The notes under the pieces: generated by a model
What the model was told of the DNA's origin: nothing
What the model saw: the letters and a program-made list of their open reading frames with translations, nothing else
The model's database searches: none
Program-made: the position numbers and the translations under genes
Shown here: positions 23,439 through 35,864 of the stretch, piece by piece
How the letters are laid out: each line of letters opens with the position of its first letter
Numbering within the stretch: position 1 is the first letter of the stretch
Assembly: GCF_042186555.1 (NCBI RefSeq)
Contig: NC_133327.1
Location: 332,903,126-332,967,125 of the forward strand
Length of the DNA: 64,000 nucleotides
Source of the DNA: Aquarana catesbeiana
Taxonomy: Eukaryota; Chordata; Amphibia; Anura; Ranidae
Direction: 5' to 3'

Positions 23439-23776
23439 TTCCTTGTGCTCTTTCTCCGTGTGAAAAAATGTGCCTCACTCCACATCACCCATGCTCACCC
23501 ATCAAATGTAATCTCACCTGGTATCAAGCGACCCCACAGTTAAGCAAGGTCAGACAGTGTTATTAGTCCCACAGGACTCAGCAGTAGAGATCAATGAACA
23601 CATGTCCTTCCTTCTGAGTGTAGCTCCTTGCATTTCCCCCATAGTAATCATGCAAAGGAAAAATGACAATAGTGCTTATATCTTAAAACACATCCCTTTA
23701 TTAATTATTCACACACTACTCACATTTAACAGGTGCTTAGAGCACATCACTCTCTTGCTACTTAGGTACAAATTGT
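23439..23776. repeat. Segment A4 with 5S-like core, no LINE
   Basis: The last A segment. It is somewhat more diverged ('cttgctacttaggtacaaat' for 'cttgccgctttgatacaaat') and continues into unique sequence, giving the pre-LINE version of the A-end junction. Confidence 0.5.
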
Positions 23777-23948
23777 GACATTGCTACAGCCCAACCGTGT
23801 AAACAGGAATAATCAGTCTGGATCTGAGTGCTGTGACGTCTGTTTGCCCCTCCCCTATGTGTTATGGCACAGGGTCATGTGGATTCCTCAGGGGGATTTA
23901 CACAAATTTTGGAGCATTTTACTTGTATATTCACATTTTTGCATTGTG

Positions 23949-24948
23949 TTAACCACTTAAGGACCGAGCCTCCTTCTGAGATCAGTTTTTTTTGCTAGAA
24001 AATAACTTAGAACCCCCAAACATACATTTTTTTCTAACATTTTCTAGAGAATAAAATTCTTTTATTTTCTAGAGAATAAAATGTTAGTCATTGCAATACA
24101 TTCTGTCATACCGTATTTGCACAGCGGTCTTACAAGCGCACTTTTTTTGGAAAAAATACACTTTTTTTGAATTAAAAAATAGGACAACATGAATTTTAGC
24201 CCATTTTTTATATTGTGTAAGATAATGTTACACTGAGTAAATTGATACCCAACATGTCACGCTTCAAAATTGCTCTTGGTCGTGGAATGGCAACAAACTT
24301 TTACCCTTAAAAATCTCCATAGGCGATGTTTAAAAAATTCTACATGAATTATTGCTCTCGCTCTACCAATCGCGGTGATACCTCACATGTGTGATTTTAA
24401 CACTGTTTTCATATGCAGGCGCTACTCACGTATGCGTTTGCTTCTGCACGCGAGCTCGTCGGGACAGGGTGCATTTCAATTTTTTTTTATTATTATTTAT
24501 TTCACCTTTTATTTTTTATTTTTACACTGTTTTCTGAAAAAAAAATTGTGTCACTTTTATTCCTATTACAAAGAATGTAAATATCCCTTGTAATAGAGAA
24601 AAAGCATGACAGGACCTCTTAAATATGAGATCTGGGGTCAAAAAGACCTCATATCTCATATTTACACTAAAATGCAATTAAAAAAATTATTTAAAAAAAT
24701 GTCCCTTTAAGAGCTAAGTGACGGAAGTGATGTTTTGACATCACTTCCGCCCTGCATTGTAATGGAGATGGGTGCCGATAAAAGTGATCTTGTTGCAAAT
24801 CCGCTACAGAGACCACTTTTATTTGAAACCGGACTGCTCACTGAAGAAGAGGATACCAGGGTTCTGGCAGCTAGCTGCTGCCATAACAACGATAGTCCTC
24901 TTCAAAGTACCGACATATAACGACGGTGGGCGGTCCCAAAGTGGTTAA
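23949..24948. mobile_element. TTAA-bounded short DNA element (copy 2), complete
   Basis: TTAA at 23949-23952 and 24945-24948 flank 992 bp. Terminal inverted repeats: 'ccacttaaggacc' at left, 'ggtcccaaagtgg' at right. The interior shares blocks, in the opposite orientation, with 11090-12706 and about 37560-38391. There is no coding capacity; it is presumably mobilised in trans by a piggyBac-type transposase. Confidence 0.8.
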
Positions 24949-25076
24949 ATAATAAGTATAACAAGGGCTGTTTTTGGCTCAAGAACAGGTCCAAATTAAT
25001 TAAAAAGAACTTCTGTAGTAATTACATTCTAAGAACACAAATCTAACATTATATTCTAAAAACACAAAATGTATTT

Positions 25077-25509
25077 TAGACTCCTTTCACACTGAACTGC
25101 TTTTCAGGCGCTTTTGTGCTAAAAACAGCTCCTGAAAAGCACCTGAAAACTGCTTCCCATTAATTTCAATGGATGCTTTCACATCGGGGCAGTGTACTGG
25201 CGGGGCGGTGCGAAAAGTCCCACAAGCAGCATCTTTGGGGCATGTTTGGAGGGCTTTAAAAAGCACCTCAAAAACAACCCTGTCCATTGAAATGAATTTG
25301 AAGCACTTTAAAAGCATTGCAAAAGAGCCGCAAAATGGCTCATTTATCTTTTTTTTTTAAGGTCATGTTATCATATGACCTTAAAAAAAGCACACTGATA
25401 ATGCCACAAAAGCATCACAAAAACATTGCTAAAGCACCGCAAAAGCACCCAAAAAATTCCCAACGTTTTATGGGTGGTTTTTGAGCGCCTCAGTGTAAAA
25501 GGCGTCTTA
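25077..25509. mobile_element. Short inverted-repeat element ('CTCCTTTCACACTG' type)
   Basis: Left end 'tagactcctttcacactga'; the right-end reverse complement is 'taagacgccttttacactga', followed by a matching 'ggcgc' or 'gctttt' subterminus. The centre holds a palindrome 'aaggtcat...atgacctt' (25360-25385). The remainder is 'agcacctgaaaa'-type simple sequence. No duplication was confirmed. Confidence 0.6.
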
Positions 25510-27535
25510 CATTTGCCTTTTCTATTGACTCCAATGCATTTTATCAAAATGGCAAAATTTTGCCAAAATTTCACTATGAAGCCTCAGTTGCACCCATTCC
25601 TATTGTTGATCTTACAAGCTTATTATTTCCCATGAGGTTTATTTTCCTAACACGCTAACTAATTACAATGAGATTAGGAGCAAGAAGTAGCACTGAAATA
25701 ATTTAAACTTCAGCTAGTAGATTATAGGAGGGAAAGTCTGTCTACTGGTTTGGATTTTTCCTGCTGATAAATTATTGATTCATCAATATAACACTGGCTC
25801 CTGTGATATACGCCTAATGCTTTATTGCAGGGGACTAGTTAATATAATTTGGTAACTTCCAAGGAATTTAACACTATAAGCCAAAATGATAACATGGTAT
25901 AAAAAACAAACAATACAATTTTATTGAAATTTAGAGTTTAGGCATATAAAAACATTTAATGCAAATGTATTGACATTTAGCTAGCATAATTCCTACTAAA
26001 TAACAAAAAATACTATCCTATTTTGTTCAAGAAATGAAATACATTTTAAGTAAATCTAGATCCAAACCTTTTTGGAACTAGATTTACTCTAGACCCAAGG
26101 GTATAGAAACTGTATTTTATTATACTGTACTTACATTCAGATAACTATTAAAAGATTTGCATCTATAACCCAACCCAGATTTCACTGGAAAATTCTTCTT
26201 CAAGAGATAAAGCGAGTATCAATAATATACATATATCCAGATATAGGTGTAAATAAGCGATTTTTACCTGTATGTCTGTATTCCCTGAAGAAGCCTTTTA
26301 GGCAATTGCTGAGTCAGGATAAGATGGTGCTCATAGTTGTAACCTGAATATGAGCATATTCATTTTTTTGTTTATTTACCTGTAAGTCTGCACTTTTGCT
26401 GGAGGCCTTTGTGTCCATGCACTAGAGAAGGAGCCTGAGACTGGATGTGTTGCTGAGATTGTGACTGTGCTGACAACATATTAATGCACAGATTTATTAT
26501 TCCATTGTGTAAGTTTGCAGTGAGAGCTCAGTGGGTGCAATTTATTTTCAAGCAGGAAGTTTCAGCTAACCTCAGGCCAGGAAAACCTTTTCCCTTAGTG
26601 GTAAGACACAACATATTTACCTGCATAAGAGGATTCTCTTCTGACAGCAATCCGTGTGTAAAATTTATATTGCTGCAGAGTTATTTTCATCTGTTACAAC
26701 TAGCCACTTTCAAAACTTCACAAGCTTGTAACTGCAGTATCTATGATACTTTAGTAACAACGTGACTGTGTTTGTGGAAAATAGTTGATACTTGGCATAA
26801 ACAGTTTGATCCAAGGTGGAAAGTGTGGTGAGTTTTATGATATATGTTATATTTAAGGTGCATTTGGTTGCACTCTATGCACCTGCTGCTGGTAACACAA
26901 CGTTGCTCCATACATATTAGTGAACCCTTTTAAACCAGCTGCATATATGACTGGTTCATTTATTTACAGTACAGCCTATTTCCACCAAATATGATGAGCT
27001 GTATTTTGGAAATAAAGACCAGGATTTTTTTTTACCCTATTCTACCCTCCTTGCCTAGCCATATTGGCCACTAAAGATAACAGAGGACCTCATGAACAAA
27101 TAAAGAGGCAATATTGTTTATTGCTGACACTCACTTTAATATCAAGAGGTGTCCAACTGCTACAATTATTACCAAAAGATAGAATAGTACTCTGCTCATG
27201 TATTTGCCATAATGTAGAATAAACAAATTTCTAAATACACTTAGAAACTGAGAGAAACTGGCATTGTTGTTATGTGTTTGTGGGTGAATCTGGAAATAAA
27301 CTTACTGTATGGTAAATCTAACCAATGGAGTCCACAAAAGATATAAGAAGCTAAGGGGCAATTTAACATACCGTGTCCAGCAACACTTAAATACCCATTT
27401 TAAGGACAGCTGGCCTTTAATACATACTGTATATTTTAACCATTTTGCTGTCAGGCCCTGCGCTCCACTTTTAAACTCGTTAAACTCAGCTGGCCAGGCT
27501 ATTTTTGCAATTTTTCCTTTGCTTTTTTTTCCCTT
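25510..27535. other. No gene seen; largely unique AT-rich sequence
   Basis: About 2 kb without a recognisable repeat boundary or coding frame. At 26283 'ctgaagaagccttttaggca' resembles the CTGANGA-hairpin motif seen elsewhere, but no GAAA block follows at the right place. Confidence 0.45.
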
Positions 27536-27568
27536 ATAGCTTTCAGAGTTTGCAAAAGACCTCCCAAA

Positions 27569-28302
27569 GGGGGGGAGTGATGTCTGAGCAAGGAGATGGA
27601 CTCTTTATCTAGCAGCTCCGCTCCGCCGTTGGGGACAATCACAGCTATCGGGACCTCTACTGCCCACAGAGGACATCAGATCACTCCATCCTCTTCCCCA
27701 CCTCCACGCCATGCCAAGGCACCACAAAGACCCACCACAGCTTCACAAGCTGCCAGTTTTTTTCCAGCAGTCACAATGTGGTCTCCAACAAAATGGCGCT
27801 GTCCATGGCTGCTCCAGGCACACGGAGCCACCAACAACTCACAGCAGAGCCACAATGCAGCAATGAATAAAAAAATAGGAAACCTGGACAGTGGAGGGTC
27901 TTCTGGTGCTTCTACCCCCTCCTCTAGAAGCCCTGTAAAATCACAGCAGTGCCTGAACTCTCCACAGAGACCAGAACAGGACCCTGGCATGGAGGTGAGT
28001 GCAGCAAAGGCTTCCTCCACTGGGCCTTACTCAGCCATCCCTGATCCCATTGATGCCTTACCTACACTGGGCCAACCTATCTCTGATACCACTCTGAAGG
28101 AGACGTTAATCTCTCTAAGATCCTGCCTAAATTCTGATCTAATGTCCTGTATGAAACAATTAGGAACCAAAGTGCAGGATCTGGGAGATAGACTAGACCA
28201 TGTAGAATCTTCTATGGGAGAATATGCGACATCCTTCAACAACTTAGTTGATGCACAGAAGAAATTACCTGGCTTAAAGCAGCAGACATGGGGGACAGGA
28301 CT
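27569..28302 (+). mobile_element. LINE-B: 5'-end fragment of an L1-clade element
   Basis: 734 bp between two 7-bp 'tcccaaa' repeats (27562-27568 and 28303-28309). It starts with a G-run leader ('gggggggagtgatgtctgag'), as LINE 5' ends do, but has no ORF2, 3' UTR or poly-A. This is the opposite of usual LINE 5' truncation. Confidence 0.65.
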
Positions 28303-28333
28303 TCCCAAACCAAGCACAGGACCAGTAGAATAA
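27596..28333 (+). pseudogene. LINE-B ORF1 N-terminal fragment
   Basis: An open frame of 245 codons starting MDSLSSSSAPP. The Ser/Pro/Thr-rich N-terminus (about 1-150) is followed by a coiled-coil-like stretch (about 160-220: 'TLKETLISLRSCLNSDL', 'VQDLGDRLDHVESS'). That matches an L1-type ORF1p up to the coiled coil. The RRM-like and C-terminal domains are absent, because the element ends at 28302 and the last codons are read from the flank. Not functional as ORF1p; identification rests on composition and heptad pattern. Confidence 0.6.
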
Positions 28334-28972
28334 GAAGAAGGTGCTACTGATTTTCAAGGCCCACGATATTTGCACAAATGTTTATCGAAACTAAATTTTT
28401 GCTAAAAATACACTAAAACCATTATGAGCAGATAAAAACACAGCTCATTTTACAAAATTCCTGCTACATTCCCACTAAATATAAAAGCTTAACTTTTGTT
28501 GAGGTAATAACAAAACAAATATTTATACATTTTAAACTGCGCCTTTTTTCAAAATGGTGAGAATGGAACATACGCAAAAATTTGTCTAAAAATCTGGAGG
28601 TTTTAATTTTTCACTTACAGCTTTCAGAGTTTGTAAAAGACCCCCCAAACCATATAATTCATGAAAGCACATGACCAGTAGAATAAAAAGAAGGTGCTAC
28701 TGATTTTTGAGGACCTGTGATATTTGCTCAAATGTTTATCAAAGCAATAATTTCACTAAAAATAGACTAAAATCATTATTAGCAGATAAAAACACAGCAA
28801 ATCTTACAAAATTCCTGCTAAATTCCTACTAAATATAAAAGCTTAAACTGTGTTGAATTAATAAATAACAAATATTTGTAAATTTTAAATTGTGCCCTTT
28901 TGCAAAATGGTAAAATTTGAACTTTTTCAAACAAAAGTGTAAATATCCAAAGTTCTCTAAAAATCTGGAGGT

Positions 28973-30508
28973 GCATGGCTCCAAATGCAGACAGTGTGAG
29001 TTCAGGGACATGCATCCACACGGATATCAAGTTGGAAGCAGTGGCTGTGTCCTTGCAGCTGCTGCATCCCAATTGACATGAATGGGACTGCCTGCACAGG
29101 AATGCACGGAAAATACGTGTGCATTCCCGTGCAGTCACTGTGTTCCAATTGATGTCAATAAGACTGCCTGCATGGGGATGCATGGAACACCTGTGCATCC
29201 CTCTGCAGCTAAAAACAGTAGTGTAGTAGTATTGCAGGCGCATTTGTCGGCAAAAATTATGTTAAAACAGACAGCGAGGAGGCGTTGCATCGCTTCCTTA
29301 ACACCTGTCAGTAGCCTTTTGAGCATAGCTTCAGGCTATAGAGGCAAGGGCAATCTAGACACATATCTAAATCTACCATTAATATGATTTTTATTTATAT
29401 ATTTTTTCAAAATTTTAACAGATACAATTTTATTTTACTTTTTTTCAAATTTTTTTTTTTGACGGGGTTTGGAGAGACATCAGGGGTCTAAACATACCTC
29501 TAATGTCTCTTTTTTAGTCAGAGAAATGGGACTGAAGACAGAGTTCAGTCCCTTTCTCTGCAGGTTCAGCTGTAATGCTTATGAATGGATTGAAGTCTCT
29601 GTAGAGAGGCTCCTATTCAATCATAAACTGGGGCATAGTAAACACTGTTTACTATGCCACAGTGATGACTGAACATAGGAGCTATTGGTACCGATTGCTG
29701 ACTATGTTCATCTAGAAAACCCCCACTCTCCATCCTGACAGCGAGCGATCCTGGCTACATCCTATACATGTTTTTTTCCCCTGCAGAAAAAAAGGGAACT
29801 AGAGGGCAAAGGAGGGAAGCCACAAGCTGCAGGGGAGGATCGGTGTTGGAGGGGGCTGGGGGGTGGATCGGTGCAGAGGTGTGGGGGTGTTAGTGTAGAG
29901 AGATAGTGAGAGATGCTTCAGGTATTATTGCAGTGGGGAAGGGGTGCACTACAGGATAAATTGAGGGAGAAATATCACTGTACTAGTGGCAGCAGCGGCA
30001 GGGGGGCACATTTTTTCAGGGAATAGCTCTGATCTGATTGTTCTCCTTGTTCCCGCTGCCTCTCTGGGAAGACTCCTTCCAAGCTTCTTCTGTTGTCAGT
30101 ATCCTACCAGGCCAGCTCCTGAGCCCTGGCCCCAGGCAGAGTACTCCCCCAGACTAGGGGGTTTGCCTCAAGGGCCTCTGACAGTCCCCTCAGCACTCCA
30201 TCTCTATCTTCAACACGACTCCCCTGCTGGCATGACTCATTCATATTTAAGGGCTTACTTAATCCCCTGCCAGGCCCACCAACCTGGGGATTTGCAAAAC
30301 TCCCTAAATATGGAGAACAACCCTCCTAGCCTCTGCCCTCCAGTTTCTAGAATGTTCTCCAACTTTCCAGAAGTAGGGGGAGGCACCAGAGAGCTGCCCG
30401 CATGAGTCATCCAGCCCTGAACTCTAATATCTCTGACCCACATTAAGACTCACAGGTTTTAAACAGGAATCAGTGTAAATTTTGCACTTAGTGTTAGTGT
30501 TTTTGTTT
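28973..30508. other. No gene seen; repeat remnants
   Basis: Contains 'tgcatcc'/'gcagtcac' repeats (28975-29210) and a hairpin 'ggcatagtaaaca-ctg-tttactatgcc' at 29632-29658. There is also a C/T-rich segment at 30000-30420 with open but unrecognisable frames. No supported gene. Confidence 0.45.
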
Positions 30509-30693
30509 ATTATGAATTTTTTTTTTTTTTTATCCAACAAAATTTTTATTGAGTTTGCAGGAAAAACAATACAAGCATTGTAATCAGAACCATATGACTC
30601 CTCTTGTACAATACACAATCCAGTGAACAGTCATCAGCATCGATATAACACTTCAATACACCATTCCAGTTATACTCAACCTTAATCTGTACC

Positions 30694-33600
30694 TCACCCG
30701 GCATTGCTTCCCAGTAACCTGTCATACACCAGCTCCATAGGGGCCAATCCCGGCACATCTAACCATGGTCCCCATATTTTTTCAAATTTTTGCATACTAC
30801 CTCTATGTTGATATATCAACTTCTCCATTTTCAGAGTTATGTTAACATTATCAGTCCATTCTTTAATGGTCGGGGGCATATCAGACTTCCAATGAGTCAT
30901 AATCAATTTTCTGGCCTGAAAAAGTACTCTGTGCACAGCCTCTCTACTGTGTCCTTCCCACTCATATTCCTCCAAAGCCCCCAAGAGACATGCTCTAGGG
31001 TCCTGTGGAAGATTCACATTAAAAACTAAGTTGACATTCCGCACCACTCCTGCCCAATACGTGTGTATCTTGGGGCACCTCCACAGCATATGTATAAGGT
31101 CCCCATGGTCACGTTTGCATCTGGTACATGTCGGTTCTGCCTGCCTATTCATTAGATGTAGCCTGTGAGGAGTATAATACGTTCAGTATGTATAATTGGG
31201 TACGTTTTTGTGACACATTAAGTGAACATAGGTTCACTGCCTGAAAGATCTCCTCCCACTGATCCCTGTCTAGCTGTCCCACCTCTGTCTCCCATTTCTC
31301 TCTCACCCTCAGGGGATGATGCCTCATCACAGATTGCAACAGGATGGCATAGCATTGAGAGATAAATCCTTTAGACGAGCCAGCATCCCCCAGAGGGTTA
31401 AATACTGGGGTTGGGGACAAGTGCCATTCCGAGGAGCCGCTTTGGGCCACTACTGCATATCTGAGCTGCATATAATAAAAAAACATTGAGGCGGGCAAAT
31501 TATATGCTTCCTTTAGATCAGCAAACGTACGTAACACCCCACCCCTAAATATATGTTTAATACGTGTAACTCCAAACTGCTTCCAATGAGCCCCACATTG
31601 TAATTTAGCTAATTCCTCATAAGTGTCATTATGCCAGATGGGACTATATTCCGTGTAGCCATCAACATTCTGGAGGTTTTTGGACTTGTTCCACACCTTT
31701 TGTACCAAACTGAAAGTTGGGTATTTTTTATGTGGTTTAGTGAAGGCCAATGCCTCCGGAGCCATGTGAATCGTTCCCCTACCTACTGTCTGAATCATTA
31801 GCTTGTGGGATGAATTTTGTGACGGGCCAAATGTACCAATTAAGTGTTGTAACTGGGCAGCCAGGTAATACAGCCATGGGTTGGGCAGTGCCAATCCACA
31901 GCAATCATTTTTATTAGGTTTACTCTACCCGCTACCGACAATAAGAGGGAGTTCCAAGTCTTGATTTTATCCCGGAAACTCTGCAGGAGGGGAAAAATGT
32001 TCAAATGTATGAAATCCCTGGGCTGGGACGTAATTTGAATCCCCAAATACTTGAAGGAAGTAGCAATCGGAATAGGGCAAGTGGCGCTCACCGTCTGTGA
32101 GTCATCTCCATCTAATAAAAGAAGAGCGGACTTTGACCAATTTATAAGAAGACCCGAAAATTTCCCGAAATTAGATATGGTCGACATGGCCTCCTGAAGG
32201 GAGAGTTCCGTGTCACCAAGTAGAAGCATGGTGTCATCAGCATACAACATAATTTTTTCCTGCATGTCACCATAGCAGAAACCTGTGATGCGCCGATTTG
32301 CCCTGATCCCAATCGCCAGTGGTTCAATAGCCAGCACAAAGAGGAGGGGAGACAGGGGACATCCCTGCCTCGTGCCCCTCCTCAACGCGAAGCTCGGGGA
32401 TAGAAAGCCAGACACCCTTACAGCAGCCTCCGGCTGGCCATAAAGGAGCTTGACCCAAGAAATATAATTCGGACCAAATCCGAAATTTTGCAAAACTGAC
32501 CATAAGTAATCCCAATCTATGCTGTCGAATGCCTTAGTGGCATCCAGTGACAGTAGGGCCCTAGTACCCATATTGTCCGCCTTAGACTGTATATTAAGGA
32601 ATAATCTTGTTAAATTGACTGCAGTTGACTTGTTGGGCATGAAGCCAGCCTGGTCTCCATGCACAATCGAAGTGATTACTCCGTTTAGTCTAATGGCTAG
32701 AGCTTTAGCTAATATTTTCACATCGCTCTGCAGCAAAGAAATCGGGCGATACGCCCCAGGATCTACTGGATCCTTGCCAGGTTTAAGAAGCAAAACAATA
32801 TTGGCCCTGGACATTGATAGTGGCAGGCGCCCCTCCTCCCGGGATCTATTGAAAACCTTGAGTAAATGTGGCAGTAATTCAGTAGGGTATTGTTTATATA
32901 TATCTATGGGAATCCCATCTTCCACTGGTGCCTTACAATTAGGGAAAGAGCCAACCGCCGTCTGTAATTCTTCTACTGTAAGAGGGCTCTCTAAGTTTAG
33001 TCTCTGATCCTTATTCAATTTGGGAAAGTCTATCTGCCCCAAGTATCATTCTAGATCCTCTGAGGTGTATGATGTACCCGGCCTATATAGGTCTTCATAA
33101 AAGTCAGCTAGTTCCTGTAACACCATCTCAGGCGTATTGACTATGTTACCCCGTTTTAGTCCTAATGGCTCCTATGGTCGGTGACTTCTGGTAAGAATTT
33201 GCGATTCTCACCAGTATGCGACCCGTTTTCTTGCCCTCTTCAAAAAATGCCTGTTTTGCAAAGAATCTCTTCTTATCGGCCGACGAGGATAGCAGTTGAT
33301 GAGTCTGAAGGGTCCACAATATACATTTGCTCCCTCTCCTGTACTCTAGCTTCAATTTCAGTTTTAAGAGCAGCTGAGTCTTGTTTGACCTTATTCATTT
33401 CAGCAATCAACACACCCCTCAAATATGCTTTGAAGGCATCCCACTGCCCAACAATAGAATCATTTGGATCCTGGGTGTAGAAAAACCCACGCATGCTCCC
33501 CACTATCCCCTCATGAGAGCGGAACAGTTTCAGCCAAAAGGCATTCAATTTCCAAGGGGCTTTGGGTAGTGTAACTATTGGGGCTATTGTAATCCATATA

Positions 33601-34353
33601 ACCACTGGAGAGTGGTCAGATACACTACAGGGCCTATGTATCATGTCAGACACAAATGGGAGCATGTTTAAGCTGCACACCCCCAGATCAATTCTGGACA
33701 AACAGTGGTGCGTTTTAGAAAAACATGTGAATTGTTTGACCCCTGGATTCCTGTGTCTCCAGATATCCACCCAGCCCACCTCTTGCAACAACCGCGCCAG
33801 GGGAGTACCCCTGGAGAGGGCAGAGGTTCCGGGTCCTGGGTGTCTATCTTCTACTGGATTCAGACAACAATTGAAGTCCCCCGTTACCAACAATGGTGCG
33901 TCAGGCCTGCCATCCATAAATGTAAGCAGAGACCTAAGCACCGCCGCCGAGAAGGGAGGAGGAATGTATACCACAGCCAGCACACATGTCAATGTACCCA
34001 ACCTGCAATGAAGAAAAACATAACGACCCTCACTATCAATTTCACTTGCAAATTCTTCATAGTCCAGGGTTCCGTGAATCAGCACACTCACCCCCCTAGA
34101 GTAGGAAGTGTGTGTGGAATCGTAGGCCTTTCCCACCCAGGAAGCTCACAGTGTCCGCAGTCAAGTGGGTCTCCTGATAGCAGAGTATTCCCGGGATGTA
34201 CTTCTTCAAGCACATACGAATCATAGTGCGCTTCAATGGGGAGTGAAGCCCCCGAAGGTTCCAAGATACTATCGGGATATCCGTCATGTCTTCTGGTGTA
34301 TAATGATCAGTGACCGGTGGTTTATATGCACCTGTGCGCGGTGGTGTATCCAC
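30694..34353 (-). pseudogene. LINE-C ORF2: endonuclease/reverse transcriptase, degraded
   Basis: Endonuclease at about 34300-33400 with 'VSWNLRGLHSP', 'CYQETHL', 'TGDFNCCLNP', 'LSRIDLGV' and 'VSDHSPVV'. Reverse transcriptase in a 400-codon open stretch (33042-31840) with 'YRPISLLQ', 'DATKAFDSIDW', 'GTRQGCPLSPLLF' and an intact YADD box near 32245. The C-terminal region (31894-30694) has 'CTRCKRDHGDLIHMLWRC', a Cys-x2-Cys...His-x4-Cys knuckle. Frame changes near 34140, 33270-33050 and 31890, and another around 31150, break it. The RT core itself remains open. Confidence 0.92.
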
Positions 34354-34768
34354 TTCTGTATCGAGGTTCTTCTGGATCTGCTGCTTGCAGTGAGATTATT
34401 GAATTTGTGAACAACTGAGTAAGTATTCATCCTGCTTGTGTCACTTGCCGATGAGTTCTTCCCCAGAACAGTTGGGGGTAATAAAATAGGAAACTTTCCC
34501 GTGCTGTAAACTGCACACTCTGCCAACATGGCAACTTTAACATTTTCAGCGATACTCCATCGCTCCTTTGTAGTGAAGATGGTCATCCGTGTGTTCAACT
34601 TTTGATCCATTTCGCTCTCTTTGCTTTGTTTAAGAATATATTGTCCCCCAGCCAAGGAACATCTTCCAATTTTATAAAGAGGGTATTCTCTAGTTACCTG
34701 TCCAGAAAGTCAGTCAGGATGACAGTTACAAATAGCTCAGCACCCTAGAAGCAATCTTCTTGTGTATT

Positions 34769-35864
34769 TCAATCTTCTTCCTGTGGAGCCTGCCGTTTCA
34801 GTGCCTGCTCATTCCTATCCAACCAGGCTGCAGCATCCTTAGCAGATTCAAAGAACTGAGCCTGGCCTCTCACCACTATCCGAAGTTTTGCCGGATACAG
34901 CATGGCATACGGAAGCTGAAGAAGTCGCAGCCTGCGTTTCACATCTGTGAATTTGGCTCTGCGTCTCTGGACTTCTGCCGAAAAGTCCGGGTAGAAGGAT
35001 ACCCGGGTACCCTTATGTAAAACATTCGCCTTTTCTCGAGCCTGTCTCAACACAGCTTCTCTGTCCTTATAATGTAGGATTCTTGCCAGGATGGATCTGG
35101 GAGGGCCCCCTGGTGGAGGAGGACGTGAGGGCACTCTGTGAGCGTGTTCCACCGCAAACATAGGAGAAAAGGCGTTTTTGCGAAAGTTTCCACTAGCCAG
35201 TTTTCAACATATGTGGTGGGGTCCCTGCCCTCCACTTTCTCAGGCAACCCCACTATACGAACATTGTTTCACCTTAAGCGATTTTCCATGTCCTCTGCAC
35301 GATCATACGCATCCCTGGCTAGCTGTAATGCTGTTCTGGTGTCCTGTGTCATGGGTGGTAGCTGATCTTCCATGTTGCTGACCCTGCTTTCCACAGCCGT
35401 GGTACACTCACGTATCTTTTGCATGTCTTGCCTTAGTAGCGACACATCTTCTCTCAGGCCCCCAAACTGTTCCTTCAGAGTGTTAACCGAGGCTGTACAA
35501 TTGTTCACAGCTCTAAGTATATCAGCTAAAGTAGGTTACACAGTGTCCAGTTTAGCTGAGCTGTGTGGTTCCCCAGATGCATGGGCTGTCCGCTCCCCCT
35601 CCTGCTCTCCCCAGTGCACCTGTATATTATCTGCCTACATGGCCTCCTGCATAGATTTTGTCCCAGCATGATGGGATGGCTGCTCTGCTCCCATTGTCCC
35701 AGACATTTTCTGAGCATAGTATATCATGTCTCTAGGGGCATCCTTACCAGGGATTTTAGGCGTCTTACTTGATTTGGACCGGTGTCTTTCATTTTGTCCT
35801 GTCCGCGTGGTGTGTGCTTCACTGGGGACACCGCGGCGCCATCTTGGACCTCCAGGCCCGACAT
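34769..35864 (-). pseudogene. LINE-C ORF1, degraded
   Basis: The start ATG is near 35864 (MSGLEVQDG...). Remnants in order: a coiled coil at 35508-35269 ('NTLKEQFGGLREDVSLLRQD', 'VSNMEDQL'), an RRM-like region near 35250-35050 ('GLPEKVEGRDPTTYVE'), and a C-terminal transposase_22-like domain at 35161-34769 ('RVSFYPDFSAEVQRRRAKF', 'LPYAMLYPAKLRI'). Stops near 35640 and 35540 and frame changes near 35270 and 35160 interrupt it. Its role would be RNA binding in the LINE RNP; this copy is inactive. Confidence 0.85.

Larger units (their letters stand above)
15861..23776. repeat. Tandem array: three ~2.53-kb units (A-L) plus terminal A
   Basis: Order A1-L1-A2-L2-A3-L3-A4. A is a ~336-bp segment with a 5S-like core. 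L is a minus-strand, 5'-truncated, internally deleted LINE. Equivalent points are 2525 and 2532 bp apart. The L copies differ at only a few sites and share the same deletion, so the array arose by duplication of one A-L unit. A4 carries no LINE and runs straight into unique flank ('acaaattgtgac'). Confidence 0.92.
15612..23947. repeat. Composite region between ~37-bp inverted terminal repeats
   Basis: 'atgtgaatatacaagtaaa' at 15623-15641 lies in a ~37-bp block. Its reverse complement is at 23911-23947 ('tttacttgtatattcacat'). Between them are a 250-bp spacer, with 'ctatccccactgggat' twice (15679 and 15794), and the triplicated array. The outer repeats look like the ends of one older element whose interior was expanded by LINE insertion and tandem duplication. 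Confidence 0.5.
27536..28972. repeat. Tandem duplication (~354-bp unit), first copy interrupted
   Basis: Copy 1 (27536-27568 plus 28303-28618) and copy 2 (28619-28972) align over 'gctttcagagtttg', 'gaccagtagaataa', 'gaaggtgctactgatttt', 'gcagataaaaacacagc' and 'taaaaatctggagg'. Copy 2 shows the uninterrupted sequence at the point where copy 1 holds the LINE-B fragment. Confidence 0.85.

Noticed and set aside
26484..26765. Possible host exon in the least repetitive stretch
   Set aside because: No recognisable protein, no supporting splice pattern; kept as unassigned.
33562..34011. Plus-strand open frame of 149 codons
   Set aside because: Shadow of the LINE-C endonuclease on the opposite strand.
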